Shown: positions 52,549 through 63,535 of the stretch, one piece after another | Layout: the number at the start of each line of letters is the position of its first letter | Position numbering within the stretch: position 1 is the first letter of the stretch | Assembly: GCF_051401765.1 (NCBI RefSeq) | Contig: NC_135068.1 | Location: 2,170,001-2,234,000 of the forward strand | DNA from: Calliopsis andreniformis | Taxonomy: Eukaryota; Arthropoda; Insecta; Hymenoptera; Andrenidae | DNA length: 64,000 nt | Reading direction: 5' to 3' | Position numbers and translations under genes: made by a program | The notes under the pieces: model-generated | The model's input: the letters and a program-made list of their open reading frames with translations, nothing else | Databases searched by the model: none | Told to the model about the DNA's origin: nothing

Positions 52549-52980
52549 ACCACATACTTGAAACGAGGGAAACTCTATTATCAACACATGTAAATAATAT
52601 ACATCAAATAGTGCTCTGGCAATTAGATATCTTCCGCTTCATTGAAAGCGGCGTGTGCGGGTCCGATACGTTGCCTTGTTAGCTAAGCGGTGTTCACTGT
52701 TCCCAACGCGCAGCCCGCCGCACCGTGCATATCGGTTTTTACTATTTTTAACTATGTTCCACCAATCCGACCCTTCCCAAACTCACACACGCACAATAGG
52801 TATATATTATCACATTATTCCTATTTTTTCTATAGGTATCATTCCAGGGTTTGTCTGTAAAAAACGCCTCCAAAAATAAAATTTTTTTTTTTTTTACCTT
52901 TAATAAGCGATCTGAAATTGTGAAAAAAAATATATGACGTGAAGCTAATGCGTACCTATTTTTTCCAATTTAAATCGCTG

Positions 52981-53184
52981 AAATATCTTGAATAGTTTTC
53001 GAAAAAAAGCATGAAAGAGTTTAGGATTATTACCCCCATATCTCCCTTAAAAAGAGGGTTGGAGGTCTGAAATTTCACACAATGGTTTTCTAGACAAAAA
53101 TCAACATTTAGTAAAATATATAGTATAATATATGTTATTATATATATATCAAATTCAGAAGCCAACCTTAAATGCGAATTTCTC
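52981..53184. other. AT-rich spacer
   Basis: No ORF or repeat recognised apart from a (TA)n stretch near 53,145. Confidence 0.5.
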
Positions 53185-54060
53185 TAGAAGGAAGTAGCAT
53201 ACTTGGATCACATCATCAGCGAAGATGAAGTTAGGCTTGGTCCGAAAGAAGCTAGTTATTGTCAGAAAATATCCAGTACCAACAACACAAAAGAACGTAA
53301 AACAATTCTTAGGATTTTACGGATATTATAGAAGATTTATCAAGGATTTTTCAAAAACTGCACAGACATTGTCAAATCTGACCATAAAGGATTACAAGTT
53401 TGAGTAGACAGAAAGCCGACAAAAAGCGTTTGAATTCCTGGGGGACGTCCTTTGCAAGGAACCTATACTTCAATATCTGGATTTTAATAGAACATTTAAC
53501 ATTACTACAGACGCATCTGATTTTGTCATCGGAGCTATCCTCAGCCAAGGAGAAATTCGCAAGGAGCAGTCTTTAATGATTCTGTAACATGGTATTCTCC
53601 GACAGAGCAAGAACTACATGCTGTAATATACGCAGTACAACATTTCAAACCTTACGTATATGACAAGAAATTTTTTTTTTTAATGGATTACAAACCATTA
53701 GAATGGCTATAAAATCTGATGAACCCTACCTCAAAACTCATAGGTTGGAAGTTAAAACTTGAAGAATACAATTATAGAATTATCTACAAACTAGGAAAAT
53801 ATAAACAAACGCAGATGTATTACCAAGAAATCCAATTTCTCTACCAGTGTATGCTAAACGAGTACCATCCCCATCGAACCAGGACTCAGAAGATTTTAAA
53901 AGAAAGAAAGAATACCGTTAATATAAAACACGAACACGAACGCCTTCCTACACTGAATCAGAAGATTTCAAAAGCAAAAAAGGATATCTTCAGTATAAGA
54001 CACGACCTAGAGGTCATTCTCTTATACACTCGTGTCGGTATTTATGTTGATGTGATAATA
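53185..54060 (+). pseudogene. Gypsy pol fragment (RT end, RNase H, RS-rich linker)
   Basis: Diverged copy of 59,590-60,450: VAYLDHIISED, TQKNVKQFLGFYGYYRRFIK, LCKEPILQYLDFN, ITTDASDFVIGAILSQ (RNase H), GWKLKLEEYNYRIIYKLGKY, then the charged linker with RIPLI/RTRTPSY-type repeats. Frame slips and stops occur throughout. Ends about 120 bases before the LTR of the intact relative, so it is an older copy of the same family. Confidence 0.87.
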
Positions 54061-54180
54061 TTATAGGTAAGTGCAACATTTTGTTCTTGTAGCGTAATTT
54101 CTTTGTGTTCCTCCGACGCTGTGATGTTTGTTTAGATTGCTCGTGAGTAGTGGTCTTCAGTTTACCCGCAAGTGGCGAAG

Positions 54181-55478
54181 TGTAACGACCCACGCTCTTC
54201 CCTCTCACTCTATCCATTTTTACCTCTCTCTATCTATTACTATCTTTCTCTATATTTGTATCTTTCTAATACTTTATTATTATATTACTGTGTATTCTAT
54301 TATACTAATACTAATTAATATTTTTGTACCTCATTTTTATACAACATATTATAAGTTTCAATTATATGTTAACATAACCACAACGTATATCGTCTGATTT
54401 CATTCACGATTAGAATAAGGCCGCCATTAGAAAGTAAGACATTACACATGCGCAAACTCCTACTAGCGGGTATATAAGGAGCTGCGAAAGCGGCAAGAGA
54501 CACACTTCTCCCTCGCATCGGGTTCCGAACGAACGAAGATCTTGAAGGCAGCTGATATACTCGTCCAGTGGGATCGAGACCGCTCCTCTAGAGGTAGCGA
54601 CCGTTTTCCACCAATCAAGAGTATTTGATGCTCCTTTACAGGTTCAGTCTGAAGTAACCTTATGACAAGTGCACTACGACGATTCCTGTGAAGTGCAGTA
54701 CGGGCGACGTCTTGGAGGAAGCTGATATACTAAAAGATCGAGACCGCTGCTTTAGAGGTAGCGATCGTTCTACCAAATAGTAATTGATGCTCCTTTAATA
54801 TAGAGTTCGTGCTTGCCGTAAGCAGACGAATCGCTTGCCAACAAGCGCTAGAAGCCATTCCTAGTCGGACACATTTCTAAGACCGCTCCCGAAGAGTCGT
54901 TTCTCCAGAGTAGCGACTGATGTAGAAAAGACAACGAAGGGCTTACGGATGCTTAGGCAATTAAGGCAAAGATTATATGTTTCATGAAACCTTGAGACCG
55001 CTATGAGGTTATAGCCACGTATAGCTTTGGCAGCGACCAGGGCGTGCGAGACAAAATCTATTGCAGACACACACACACACACAATACACTTCACTTTGTA
55101 CAGAGGATCCTCCACCGCGAATAGTATGAATAGTTACATAACCTAACTCTCGTTCAACGACATATATATATCGTATTTGCATAACTCTTGCGTTATCGAG
55201 ATAATTGATAGATAATTATAATATAACCTCACATATAGATAATCACACATAATATAACCTCATATCATTTTATGATTTTATTTAACCAGATTAGGATAGT
55301 TATCAATGTTGTATTAACGTTAGGATTACAATAAGTATTATTGAATAAATTATTGTTAAGAAAGATATAAGCCTTGGATTTTAACTCCTTAACCGCACAC
55401 CACACGAATCCCCACCTTTTCGTCCATCGGAAAGCCGCTCTTCCATGGACAACGTAGCATCGCTTTAGGGACGTTACA
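54181..55478 (+). repeat. 5' LTR of gypsy element B
   Basis: TGTAACGACCCACG...GGGACGTTACA, 1,298 bp, with a 7-base inverse terminus (TGTAACG/CGTTACA). Contains two related blocks (AGAT/GGATCGAGACCGCTCCTCTAGAGG near 54,575 and 54,735) and an (AC)n run at 55,066-55,084. The partner LTR is not in the window, so the start is inferred from the ends and the following primer site. Confidence 0.7.
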
Positions 55479-55496
55479 GACTACGTATACACTTTT

Positions 55497-55515
55497 TGGT
55501 GACAGCGGGGTGGGA
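55497..55515 (+). promoter_or_regulatory. Primer binding site, tRNA-Leu type
   Basis: TGGTGACAGCGGGGTGGGA, 18 bases after the inferred LTR end. Compare TGGTGACAGCGGTGGGATT in the element at 858-876. Confidence 0.65.
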
Positions 55516-55687
55516 TATACGAAGCGTAGAACCGCGTGTAATTTCGATAGAATCAACCCACGATAAGCTTAATATCTTAGGATAATAAGCTTTGTGAAAC
55601 CTACTCCAAAAATATAAGTGAGTACTATCGATTAAGTTGTGGCAACGAGAATTACTTCTCAGCGGGGCTTATATCTAACTTGGCATA

Positions 55688-56470
55688 ATGGCATCGACTA
55701 ACAACCCTGGCGTAGATAACCTAGCGAACGATTTGGAGCAATTACAATTAAACACTGGTAATGCGACACCTGTTCATACTACTCCTCCTTTTCCACATAT
55801 GAGCATTAGAGATGCCGCTGATACAGTTCCTTCTTTTGACGGTAGAAACTTAGCCGTTTATCAATTTGCAAAAAGCTGTCGCAGTGCTAGGCGAATGATT
55901 GCTCCAAACGCTGAGTACGGATTAGTACAGTTAATAAAAAACAAACTCTTTGGACAAGCTTCACGAGTAGTTTTAAGTGGTGATTATAACACCATTGAAG
56001 ACCTTATTTCCGTGCTCAGTTCGCGTTTCGCTCCATTACACTCGTCAATACAATTATATGGCGACATGTCTAAAATTGCTCAGATGCCAAATGAAGCCGT
56101 CGTAGATTATAGTAGTCGCGTTTCGAACATTCTACTACAAATAAGGAATTGTAACGAGATCGAAGTACCCGATCATATCGCGCAATACAATATAACTGCG
56201 GAACGCAACGCTATCAAGGCTTTCTTAACAGGGTTAAAACCCGAGATATTTTCCCGTATGCGATATTGCGATTATAGTACTCTCGACGCAACTATTAGCG
56301 CAGCTATTAGGGCAGAGGCCGAACATCACGAAAATCAAATGCGAATTCGAATGGCAGAAGGTCTTATTCAGAATACCCAATGTACAAATTGTTTCGGCTA
56401 CGGCCATAATACAAATACTTGTAGTAGTCAGCCTATGGGAAATCAACAACAAGTTTCTCGAGTAGATTGA
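55688..56470 (+). CDS. gag: Gag of gypsy element B, closed by an in-frame TGA
   Basis: 260 residues: a flexible N-terminus, then a capsid-like domain (PSFDGRNLAVYQFAKSCRSA at about 48-67; LISVLSSRFAPLHSSIQLYG; FLTGLKPEIFSRMRY). The first zinc knuckle CTNCFGYGHNTNTC (CX2CX4HX4C) is at residues 232-245. Ends TGA CAG at 56,468; the frame continues with two more knuckles in the next ORF, so the stop splits the nucleocapsid region. Either a single mutation or a readthrough site. Confidence 0.87.
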   Translation: MASTNNPGVDNLANDLEQLQLNTGNATPVHTTPPFPHMSIRDAADTVPSFDGRNLAVYQFAKSCRSARRMIAPNAEYGLVQLIKNKLFGQASRVVLSGDYNTIEDLISVLSSRFAPLHSSIQLYGDMSKIAQMPNEAVVDYSSRVSNILLQIRNCNEIEVPDHIAQYNITAERNAIKAFLTGLKPEIFSRMRYCDYSTLDATISAAIRAEAEHHENQMRIRMAEGLIQNTQCTNCFGYGHNTNTCSSQPMGNQQQVSRVD

Positions 56471-56867
56471 CAGATGAAACACTGTCAATTCTGTCAGAAG
56501 AGAGGTCATACAGTTCAAGAATGCCGAAGTCTAAACCGTCCTCGAAGAAACGCTCAACTTACAGACGTTCCTACATGTCAATTCTGCAAATTTAAGGGAC
56601 ACACAATTGAGCAATGCAGGAAGAAGAAATACTTCGACCAACGGGAAGCTGCAAAAACCGCTAACCAGGAGAGACCTCAAAGAGAACCACTACAATCAAG
56701 AATGGTACGTAGACAAGCCATACTTAAACTCGCCACAACACAAATAAGCAAACCTCCAAGCATTAATCTCTGTGGTCCAGAATTCGACAATGGGCGAGCA
56801 ACCTTAATGGTGGATACAGGCTCTGACTTAAATGTCATAAAGAAGTCTGCCATCTCTGCTTATGCAC
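56471..56867 (+). CDS. Second half of nucleocapsid plus protease start, cut by a solo LTR
   Basis: Same frame as gag. Knuckles CQFCQKRGHTVQEC and CQFCKFKGHTIEQC, a basic linker, then the aspartic protease active site MVDTGSDLNVIK. The frame runs into the solo LTR at 56,868 and stops five bases later. Removing the LTR and one GCAC restores the frame into the pol ORF. Confidence 0.85.
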
Positions 56868-58304
56868 TGTGACGTGGCACAAGTGCCAGTCACAAAGCCG
56901 AACCCTCCCCGGAGCAAGAGGAGCCTTTAGTGCGCACCAGAGAGAGTCCAACGTATTTCTAACATCTATTTTGCGCCCTAGCTCTCGGGATATCTCAGCG
57001 GCCTAGATGGTGACATCGGCAGGCGACAGGTGCGAGACCATCTCGACACCACCGATACGGTCTCCTGCGGCGGATCTTCGGGATCGGGGAGCGGCCAGGG
57101 TACCCGCCGCTCCAGAGTCACTTCACCCGGCGAGTGACACGACGCCGAAATTGGAAGGCTGTCGGAATCCATCGTGCCACTCAGGGAGGACACACGATGG
57201 GAGGGCTGCCCCACGGATGTGAGAGGACGCACCGGTACATGGGGACCAGCCGACGCGGGCGAGGTTGGCCACCTCACCCCGCGTTCCGGGGAGAGATCCT
57301 CAACGGAGAGGCGCAGGGACGAAGCCACGGGGGCCATCTCGCGGGCAGACGATGGCAGCGGACTCCGGAAGAGCGAAGTCTACTACTGCGCCTCGGATCC
57401 ACGCCGCAGGAAGAGCCCCAGGGGGACTCAAGGAGGACCTGCCAATCATCAATTAATCTTCGAACGGCGCGACGAATAATTGGTCGCGAGACCGCGCGAA
57501 CTGAGCGAGCCAATCGGGGCACAGTGGGGGAAGCGTCGCGTGCCGAGATCCTGCCGCACGCAGCGATCTCGGCCTTCTTCTTGTACGGGACGCCGACCAG
57601 TCCACAGGTGGTAAGTCTTCCTCCATTGTTCTCCCCGGTTGACTCGGACTAGATCGTTCGCAATCGAAATCTCGAGAGGGCCGACTCCTGGTGGGCGCAC
57701 AGGCCTTGTAACAGGAAGAAAGCCTTCGCACGCGGGTTTCTCGAAGCCTGCGGACTCGGCCAAACGGCGAGTCTGCGGCTTAACGGCGCGTTAGCTAACG
57801 GTTGTAGCGTGCGGATACATCTTCGGCTTGCTGGTGTAACTTCGGTGCAACAGCAGCCACGCGGGCGGTTCTCTCGCGTGCCGAACGTGCGTTTCAACCT
57901 CGTCGTCGCTCGAAACCTTGTAACGCGATCATATTAGCGGGGAACGGGTAACTTCCCGCGGCCACGTGTCGCGGGACCGCGCGTGTAAGAACTCGACCAA
58001 GCCCTGGAAGTTTCTCGCTTAAATACATCGTTTATTACCAGAGAAAACCGAGTTTTGACTGGCGTTCTCGCCGTAAGAACCCGAAATCCCGAAGCGTTCC
58101 TCACCCTGCGCTCGAAAGGACCTCGCCCCTCTCCGCGCGAAGAGCTGGCCCGGGCCGCGGATTTCGGAAAACAGGAGACGCGTTCCACGCCGGTATCGAA
58201 AGATACCTGGCGCCCACGGAAAATTCAAGGCGTGGGACGCGTCGTGGCCAGATCTGCACGCCCGTCCTAAGCCGAATACGGCTCGGCGGGGCGGTCACGT
58301 CGCA
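56868..58304. repeat. Solo LTR, GC-rich, inserted in the protease gene
   Basis: 1,437 bp, TGTGACGTGGC...GGTCACGTCGCA, flanked by GCAC (56,864-56,867 and 58,305-58,308). GC- and CpG-rich unlike the host element. It contains many incidental open frames on both strands; none resembles a known protein. TG/CA ends plus a 4-base duplication make it a solo LTR of an unidentified gypsy-type family. Confidence 0.85.
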
Positions 58305-58308
58305 GCAC

Positions 58309-61300
58309 CTATATCAACCAATCTCATCTTCGATCTCAACGGAATTACGGAAGGACGACTTACTACCCTAGGGTATATAAAAGTAAAGACCTTAAATACA
58401 GAAATCACCTTTCACATCGTTGAAAACCTTCCTATACCTCAGGACGGCATACTGGGAACCGAATTTTTTGGAAGTAACAAGGCGACCATCGATTACACAA
58501 AATCTGCAATAACATTAGGGAATGAGGTATTACCCTTTGCAGATCCAGAAACTATTACAATTCCCGCAAGAACAAGAAGTCAAATCTACGTACGCGTCGC
58601 TAATTTACAAGCAACCACAGGGTATATTCCCAAAATGAACATACATCCCAACATCTACATGGGAAATGCTGTAGTAGCAAACCATAATGGCACCGCCTAT
58701 CTCTTTGCTATTAACTCTTCAACTGAAGATATCGAAATTCCAGTGCCCACGGTCAAAATACAGCCTTTTGAAGAGGCACCTTCAGCTGAAAACTGCACAA
58801 GAGGATATAAGGACCCGTGTCGAGCTTACAAGGTACTCCAACACATGCGCCTAAATCACCTTAACTCTGAAGAAAGAGCCAGTGTAGAGACCTTGGTAAA
58901 GCAACATGCAGACAGATTCTTACTTCCTGGAGAAGAGCTACAAGCTACAAACAAGGTGTACCATAGGATAATTACCGAAAATGAAGTTCCTATACACGTT
59001 AAGCAATACCGCTATCCTCAAGTACACAAGGAGGAAATAAAAAATCAAGTAAATGACCTTCTCGATAAGGGAATTATTAGACCCTCTTCCTCCCCATATA
59101 ACTCCCCCGTCTGGATCGTTCCGAAGAAGGAAGATTCCCAAGGGAAAAAGAAGAGGAGGATGGTTATCGACTTCAGGAAACTCAACGAAATAACTATGGG
59201 AGATGGTTATCCACTTCCAAATATCGCAGATATATTGGACCAATTAGGAAGCGCCAAATACTTTTCTGTATTTGACTTGGCTTCTGGATTCCACCAAATC
59301 CCCATGCACCCTGAAGACCGGCACAAAACCGCCTTCTCCACCACCTACGGGCATTATGAATATGTACGAATGCCCTTTGGTCTCAAAAATTCTCCTGCAA
59401 CCTTCCAGAGGCTAATGGACGAAGTTCTAATCGGCCTACAAGGGGTAGAACTGTTAGTATACGTCGACGACATAGTCCTCTATGCAACTTCACTTAATGA
59501 ACATACAATTAAGTTCAAGAAACTAATGAAACGTTTACAAGAGGCCAACCTCTCACTACAACCAGAAAAATGCGAGTTCTTAAAGAAAGAAGTCGCATAC
59601 TTAGGGCACATCATCAGCGAAAATGGTGTTAAACCTGATCCAAAAAAGCTGGAAGCCGTAACAAATTTTCCAATTCCCAAAACACAGAAGAATGTAAAAC
59701 AATTTTTGGGACTGTGCGGATACTATCGTCGATTCATTAAGGATTTTTCTAAAATTGCTAGACCTTTAACAAACTTAACAAAAAAGGACTACACTTTCGA
59801 GTGGACAGGAAACCAACATAAAGCATTCGAATTTCTACGAGATGCACTTTGTAAAGAGCCTATCTTACAGTACCCTGATTTTAACAGGATGTTCAACATA
59901 ACAACAGATGCATCTGGCTTTGCTGTAGGTGCTGTTCTCAGCCAAGGAGAAATCGGTAAGGACCTTCCCATAGCATATGCATCAAGAGTCCTGAACGATG
60001 CCGAGACAAGATACTCTCCAACAGAGCGAGAACTACTTGCTGTAGTATATGCTGTGCATCACTTTAGACCTTATGTGTATGGCAAGAAATTCCTTCTCAT
60101 CACAGACCACAAACCATTAGAATGGTTACAAAATCTGACTAACCCAACGTCACGGTTAATGCGTTGGAAACTAAAACTAGCTGAGTATGAGTTTAAAATC
60201 GTTTATAAACCTGGCAAATATAATACTAACGCCGACGCCTTACCCAGGAATCCGACTTCACTTCCTGTATATGCAAAACGAGCAATTACTCGCTCAAGCC
60301 CAGATTCGGATGAATTCAAGAGGAAAAAGAAATTTCACCAGTACAGAACCCGTCAAAGATCAACATCTCGCTCTAGCTCTGACCATGGTCACAAAAGGAA
60401 AAAAGAAGTTCACCAGTACAGAACACGTCAGAGATCAACATCTCACTCTAGCTCTGATCCTGAAGATCACAAGAAGAAAAAGGAATATCACCAGTTCCCA
60501 ACACGCCAGAGAAGTACCACAACTTCAGCATCTGGGAATCCAGCCCCAAAGAAACAAGCAAGAATATATTCAAGCGATACAGACAACGAAACAGAAGTAG
60601 AAGTTAACGAAAAAAAGAAACAAAAAAGGAAAAAGAGCCAAACAACTTCCTCCTCCAACCAACCTGCACCTAAGAAACGAACAATTCAAGTGGAAGTCCA
60701 TGAAACCCCAAGATCACCTCCTGCCAAAAATCCTAGTAAACCAACTCCCCTTAAGCAAAAACCAGAACCTACTGACTGGAATGAAATTATGGAAGCTGAC
60801 GAGGAAACAATAGTCCCCAAACATCAATTTAGAGACCCACCAAAAATAGATTCTTGCTCAAAAACTAGTAGCAGTACAAGTTCCAGCGAAGCAACACTTA
60901 CCGCACCTAAAAGGGAACCAATGTCAGACTCTAGTGGTACATTAACAGCCCCCGTATCCCCTATAAGGATCAGCAAGAAGGAACACAGAATACTTACCCC
61001 TCAAGTCTATGGACCAGTGCAGAAGAAGCCAACAAAAGAAGTGCACAAGAAACCAAAAGTTGTTAGTAATGTGCCTGTACGAGTTAATATTCAGGAGTCC
61101 AACGATCACCTATGGATGAGGAAGGAAACGATAATAATATTCATTAATGAGAATGGCAAACCATTAGGAACATTAGGGGAAGAATTAATAAAACAGAAAA
61201 AAATCAAACCATGCAAACCACTGCAAGCAGGACAAATAGTAGAATTAAAGAAAGGTAGGAACACTGTCTTTGCTATAGTCACTACCAGCAATCCTTCAGA

Positions 61301-62525
61301 AGAAACCCTCCATAAGGTATTGAAGTCACTAAGGATTAAGCTGCAACAAGAAAACATAATGCAAGCATGCATACCAGGAGAAAAAGGAAAAATTCCGTGG
61401 AATAAATTACAAAATTTAATCCGGTTAAATTTTCTGCAAACAAATATGAAGTTTATTTTGTGTAAAGGCACCATCCAGATTCCACCACAGCAAGATCGCC
61501 TACAAATCATGAAGGAAAACCATGAATCACCAATAGGAGGTCATAAGGGTATTAAGAAGACTTACCATCGCATCAGAAGTCAATACTACTGGAAAAACAT
61601 GAAATATGATGTTACAAATTTCATCAAAACTTGCCTACAATGTCAAAGAAATAAATTAGTTAGAGTAAAAAACAAGGAACCAATGATAATAACCGACACA
61701 CCTGTGGATGCATTCGACAAAATTTCCATGGATATCTTAGGACCACTTCCCTACACTGAAAGGAATCATAGCCATATTCTGACAATCCAAGATAACCTCA
61801 CAAAATACTCCCTTGCAGTCCCATTAATGGCGACCACATCTGAAGATGTTGCCAAAGCGTTCACTGAACATTTCATATGCAGATTTGGTAGCCCAAAGGC
61901 AATATTAACAGATCAAGGCACTAATTTCACAGGATCCCTTATGAGGAAATTTGCACAAGCCTTCCACATCAAGCAATATCGAACTTCCGCTTTTCACCCT
62001 CAGTCGAATGGTTCCATTGAAAGAAGTCATCATGTTCTCATCGAATACTTGAAGCATTACGTATCCAAGGAGAAACAATGGGATCTATGGTTACCTCAAG
62101 CAATGTTCTCCTATAATACAAGCACACACGAAGGAACAAAATTCACTCCGCACGAACTTGTCTTCGGCAGAAAAGCGCGCTTACCCTCAAGCATTCCTTC
62201 AAATGACAGTCTAGGCACTTATACAGATTATGTAGACAATTTAATTTCCAAATTACATTCCATTCGGGAATTAGCACGAACTAATCTCGAACAATCAAAG
62301 TATAGACAAAAATATTACTATGACAGGAAAATTCATCCTGAAATCTACAAAGTTGGAGATTATGTGATGCTACTCAATCCGCGACGTGATAAACTAAGTA
62401 GCGAATACAGAGGGCCTTACCAGGTCATTGAAATCCTAGAGAATAATAATGTAAAAATTGCTATAGGACCGAAACAACTTAAGGTTGTCCATATGGACAG
62501 AATTAAGAAAGCCCATCTACCTTAA
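58309..62525 (+). CDS. pol: Pol polyprotein of gypsy element B
   Basis: Open without interruption; the first ATG after the LTR is 58,635 (1,296 residues from there). Order from that ATG: protease tail before it (DGILGTEFFG), RT (RRMVIDFRKLNEIT; VFDLASGFHQI; YVDD at about 276), RNase H (TTDASG about 424; TDHKPLEWL), a linker of about 330 residues with three HQYRTRQRSTS-type repeats, basic Ser-rich sequence and a globular segment (GQIVELKKGRNTVFAIV) resembling the macro-like module of some insect gypsy elements. Then integrase: HX..H..CLQCQR, MDILGPL (about 1,032), LTDQGTNF (about 1,092), NGSIERSH (about 1,126) and a GPY/F tail. All catalytic residues present. Confidence 0.94.
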
Positions 62526-62618
62526 AGCACACACAGGCATTAAACCGCCATTAGTACAAGCGAAAAAAAAAGAGCACGTCAAGAAATTTCAAATAATTCA
62601 GAATAAGAACGGCAGACC

Positions 62619-62691
62619 GTAAGTAGAATATACGTATATGAAGAATAAAATAAATAAAATAAATAAAGATATAGGACATACAATTTTCCAG
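62619..62691 (+). other. Predicted short intron before the env-position ORF
   Basis: Donor ACC|GTAAGT at 62,619, AT-rich interior, acceptor CAATTTTCCAG ending 62,691; the next ATG is at 62,702. Errantivirus env genes are expressed from spliced RNA, so a splice site here fits, though an LTR-proximal donor would be usual. Confidence 0.5.
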
Positions 62692-62701
62692 AAAAAAAAA
62701 C

Positions 62702-63019
62702 ATGTGCGGACACAGGCAGTTTACTTACAATACTAACGACAAAATATTGAGGACGATGGACCTGTGGTACAATGTATACTGCATAAAGGGAAGGATCTAT
62801 ACGGACGTAGATGGGAATGACTACTGCCGCCAGTGCAGTATAAATTACGAAATAATAGAAGTGTACCACTCGCACCACCTGAGCGTAGACTACGCTATCA
62901 GATGCAAAAGGTGCATTAAATTGATAATAGAACCACAACCAATATATTATTGCACGAACTGCCGAACAGCGTTCTTTCGAGCATATCACCGCAGACAGAA
63001 CCGCCAAAGAAACATGTAA
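62702..63019 (+). CDS. Cysteine-rich ORF in the env position, unknown
   Basis: 105 residues, MCGHRQFTYN start. Four C-X2-C/H pairs (CGH, CRQC, CKRC, CTNC) spaced like one or two zinc ribbons, then a basic C-terminus (RRQNRQRNM). No signal peptide or membrane segment, so it is not an env. It starts 11 bases after a good splice acceptor. I do not recognise the family. An overlapping Tyr-rich minus-strand frame is a shadow of the TAA repeat. Confidence 0.55.
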   Translation: MCGHRQFTYNTNDKILRTMDLWYNVYCIKGRIYTDVDGNDYCRQCSINYEIIEVYHSHHLSVDYAIRCKRCIKLIIEPQPIYYCTNCRTAFFRAYHRRQNRQRNM

Positions 63020-63023
<4 letters not shown>

Positions 63024-63070
<47 letters not shown>

Positions 63071-63088
63071 AAAAAAAGGGGGGGGGGG
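63024..63088. repeat. (TAA)n, A run and G run
   Basis: About 13 ATA/TAA units, then AAAAAAAAAA and GGGGGGGGGG. Simple sequence between the env-position ORF and the internal promoter. Confidence 0.9.
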
Positions 63089-63317
63089 TTTCATTTATTT
63101 CATCCAAATATCCATAACCTTCTTGGAACATTATTGCAAAACCAAGATGGCGCGACCAAAGTGCGCCCCACGACCGATAAGAAGCAAATGCGCAAGAGGA
63201 AAATTCGAACGATATAAATACTCCTGCGCAAAGCTGCAAGCGCACCAATAAGGAAACAGGAAAAACAAAGGGACCAATCAGAAACCTACAAGATTTTTCA
63301 ACAGCTTCGGAAAAGGG

Positions 63318-63325
63318 TATAAAAG
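63318..63325 (+). promoter_or_regulatory. TATA box inside gypsy element B
   Basis: GGGTATAAAAGAACG, with CACAATCGCCACAG 25-35 bases downstream and the ATG of the next ORF at 63,365. The spacing fits a PolII core promoter. Confidence 0.6.
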
Positions 63326-63364
63326 AACGCAAAAAAAATCACAATCGCCACAGAAGAGAACATC

Positions 63365-63496
63365 ATGCCGAAGCGAGCAGGCAAACGAAGAACCTATAGA
63401 GCTAACCTGGAAAGAATCATGGATAATTTACTCCAGATACCCGCTCCCATTCTCCCTATCCCAGAATCCGTCTTAGGACCGGTAACCATTAACTGA
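63365..63496 (+). CDS. Short basic/proline ORF downstream of the internal TATA box
   Basis: 43 residues: a very basic start (MPKRAGKRRTYRANLERIM), then a Pro-rich end (IPAPILPIPESVLGP). A possible donor (CCG|GTAACC) lies near its end and an acceptor-like ACTAATAG at 63,533, so it could be the first exon of a longer product. In placement and basic start it resembles the ORF at 33,261-33,653. Unknown function. Confidence 0.4.
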   Translation: MPKRAGKRRTYRANLERIMDNLLQIPAPILPIPESVLGPVTIN

Positions 63497-63535
63497 AATT
63501 TTCTTTATTCTTTCATTTTGAAAATACTAATAGCC

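Larger units (their letters stand above)
50163..52980. mobile_element. Snapback DNA transposon with arms of about 830 bp
   Basis: 50,163-51,003 is the inverse complement of about 52,149-52,980 with scattered differences. The right arm carries the 3' part of a transposase gene and its downstream DNA; the left arm is an inverted duplicate of that piece. The unique middle (51,003-52,149) holds the catalytic part. Outer tips include AATTGGAAAAAATAGGTACGC-type sequence; target duplications were not resolved. Confidence 0.8.

Noticed and set aside
56978..58298. Many ORFs of 60-170 codons in both directions
   Set aside because: They arise from the GC-rich solo LTR; none has recognisable motifs and they overlap each other in all frames.
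62579..63332. Minus-strand ORFs with a poly-Tyr/Leu run
   Set aside because: They read through the TAA microsatellite and antisense of the cysteine-rich ORF.
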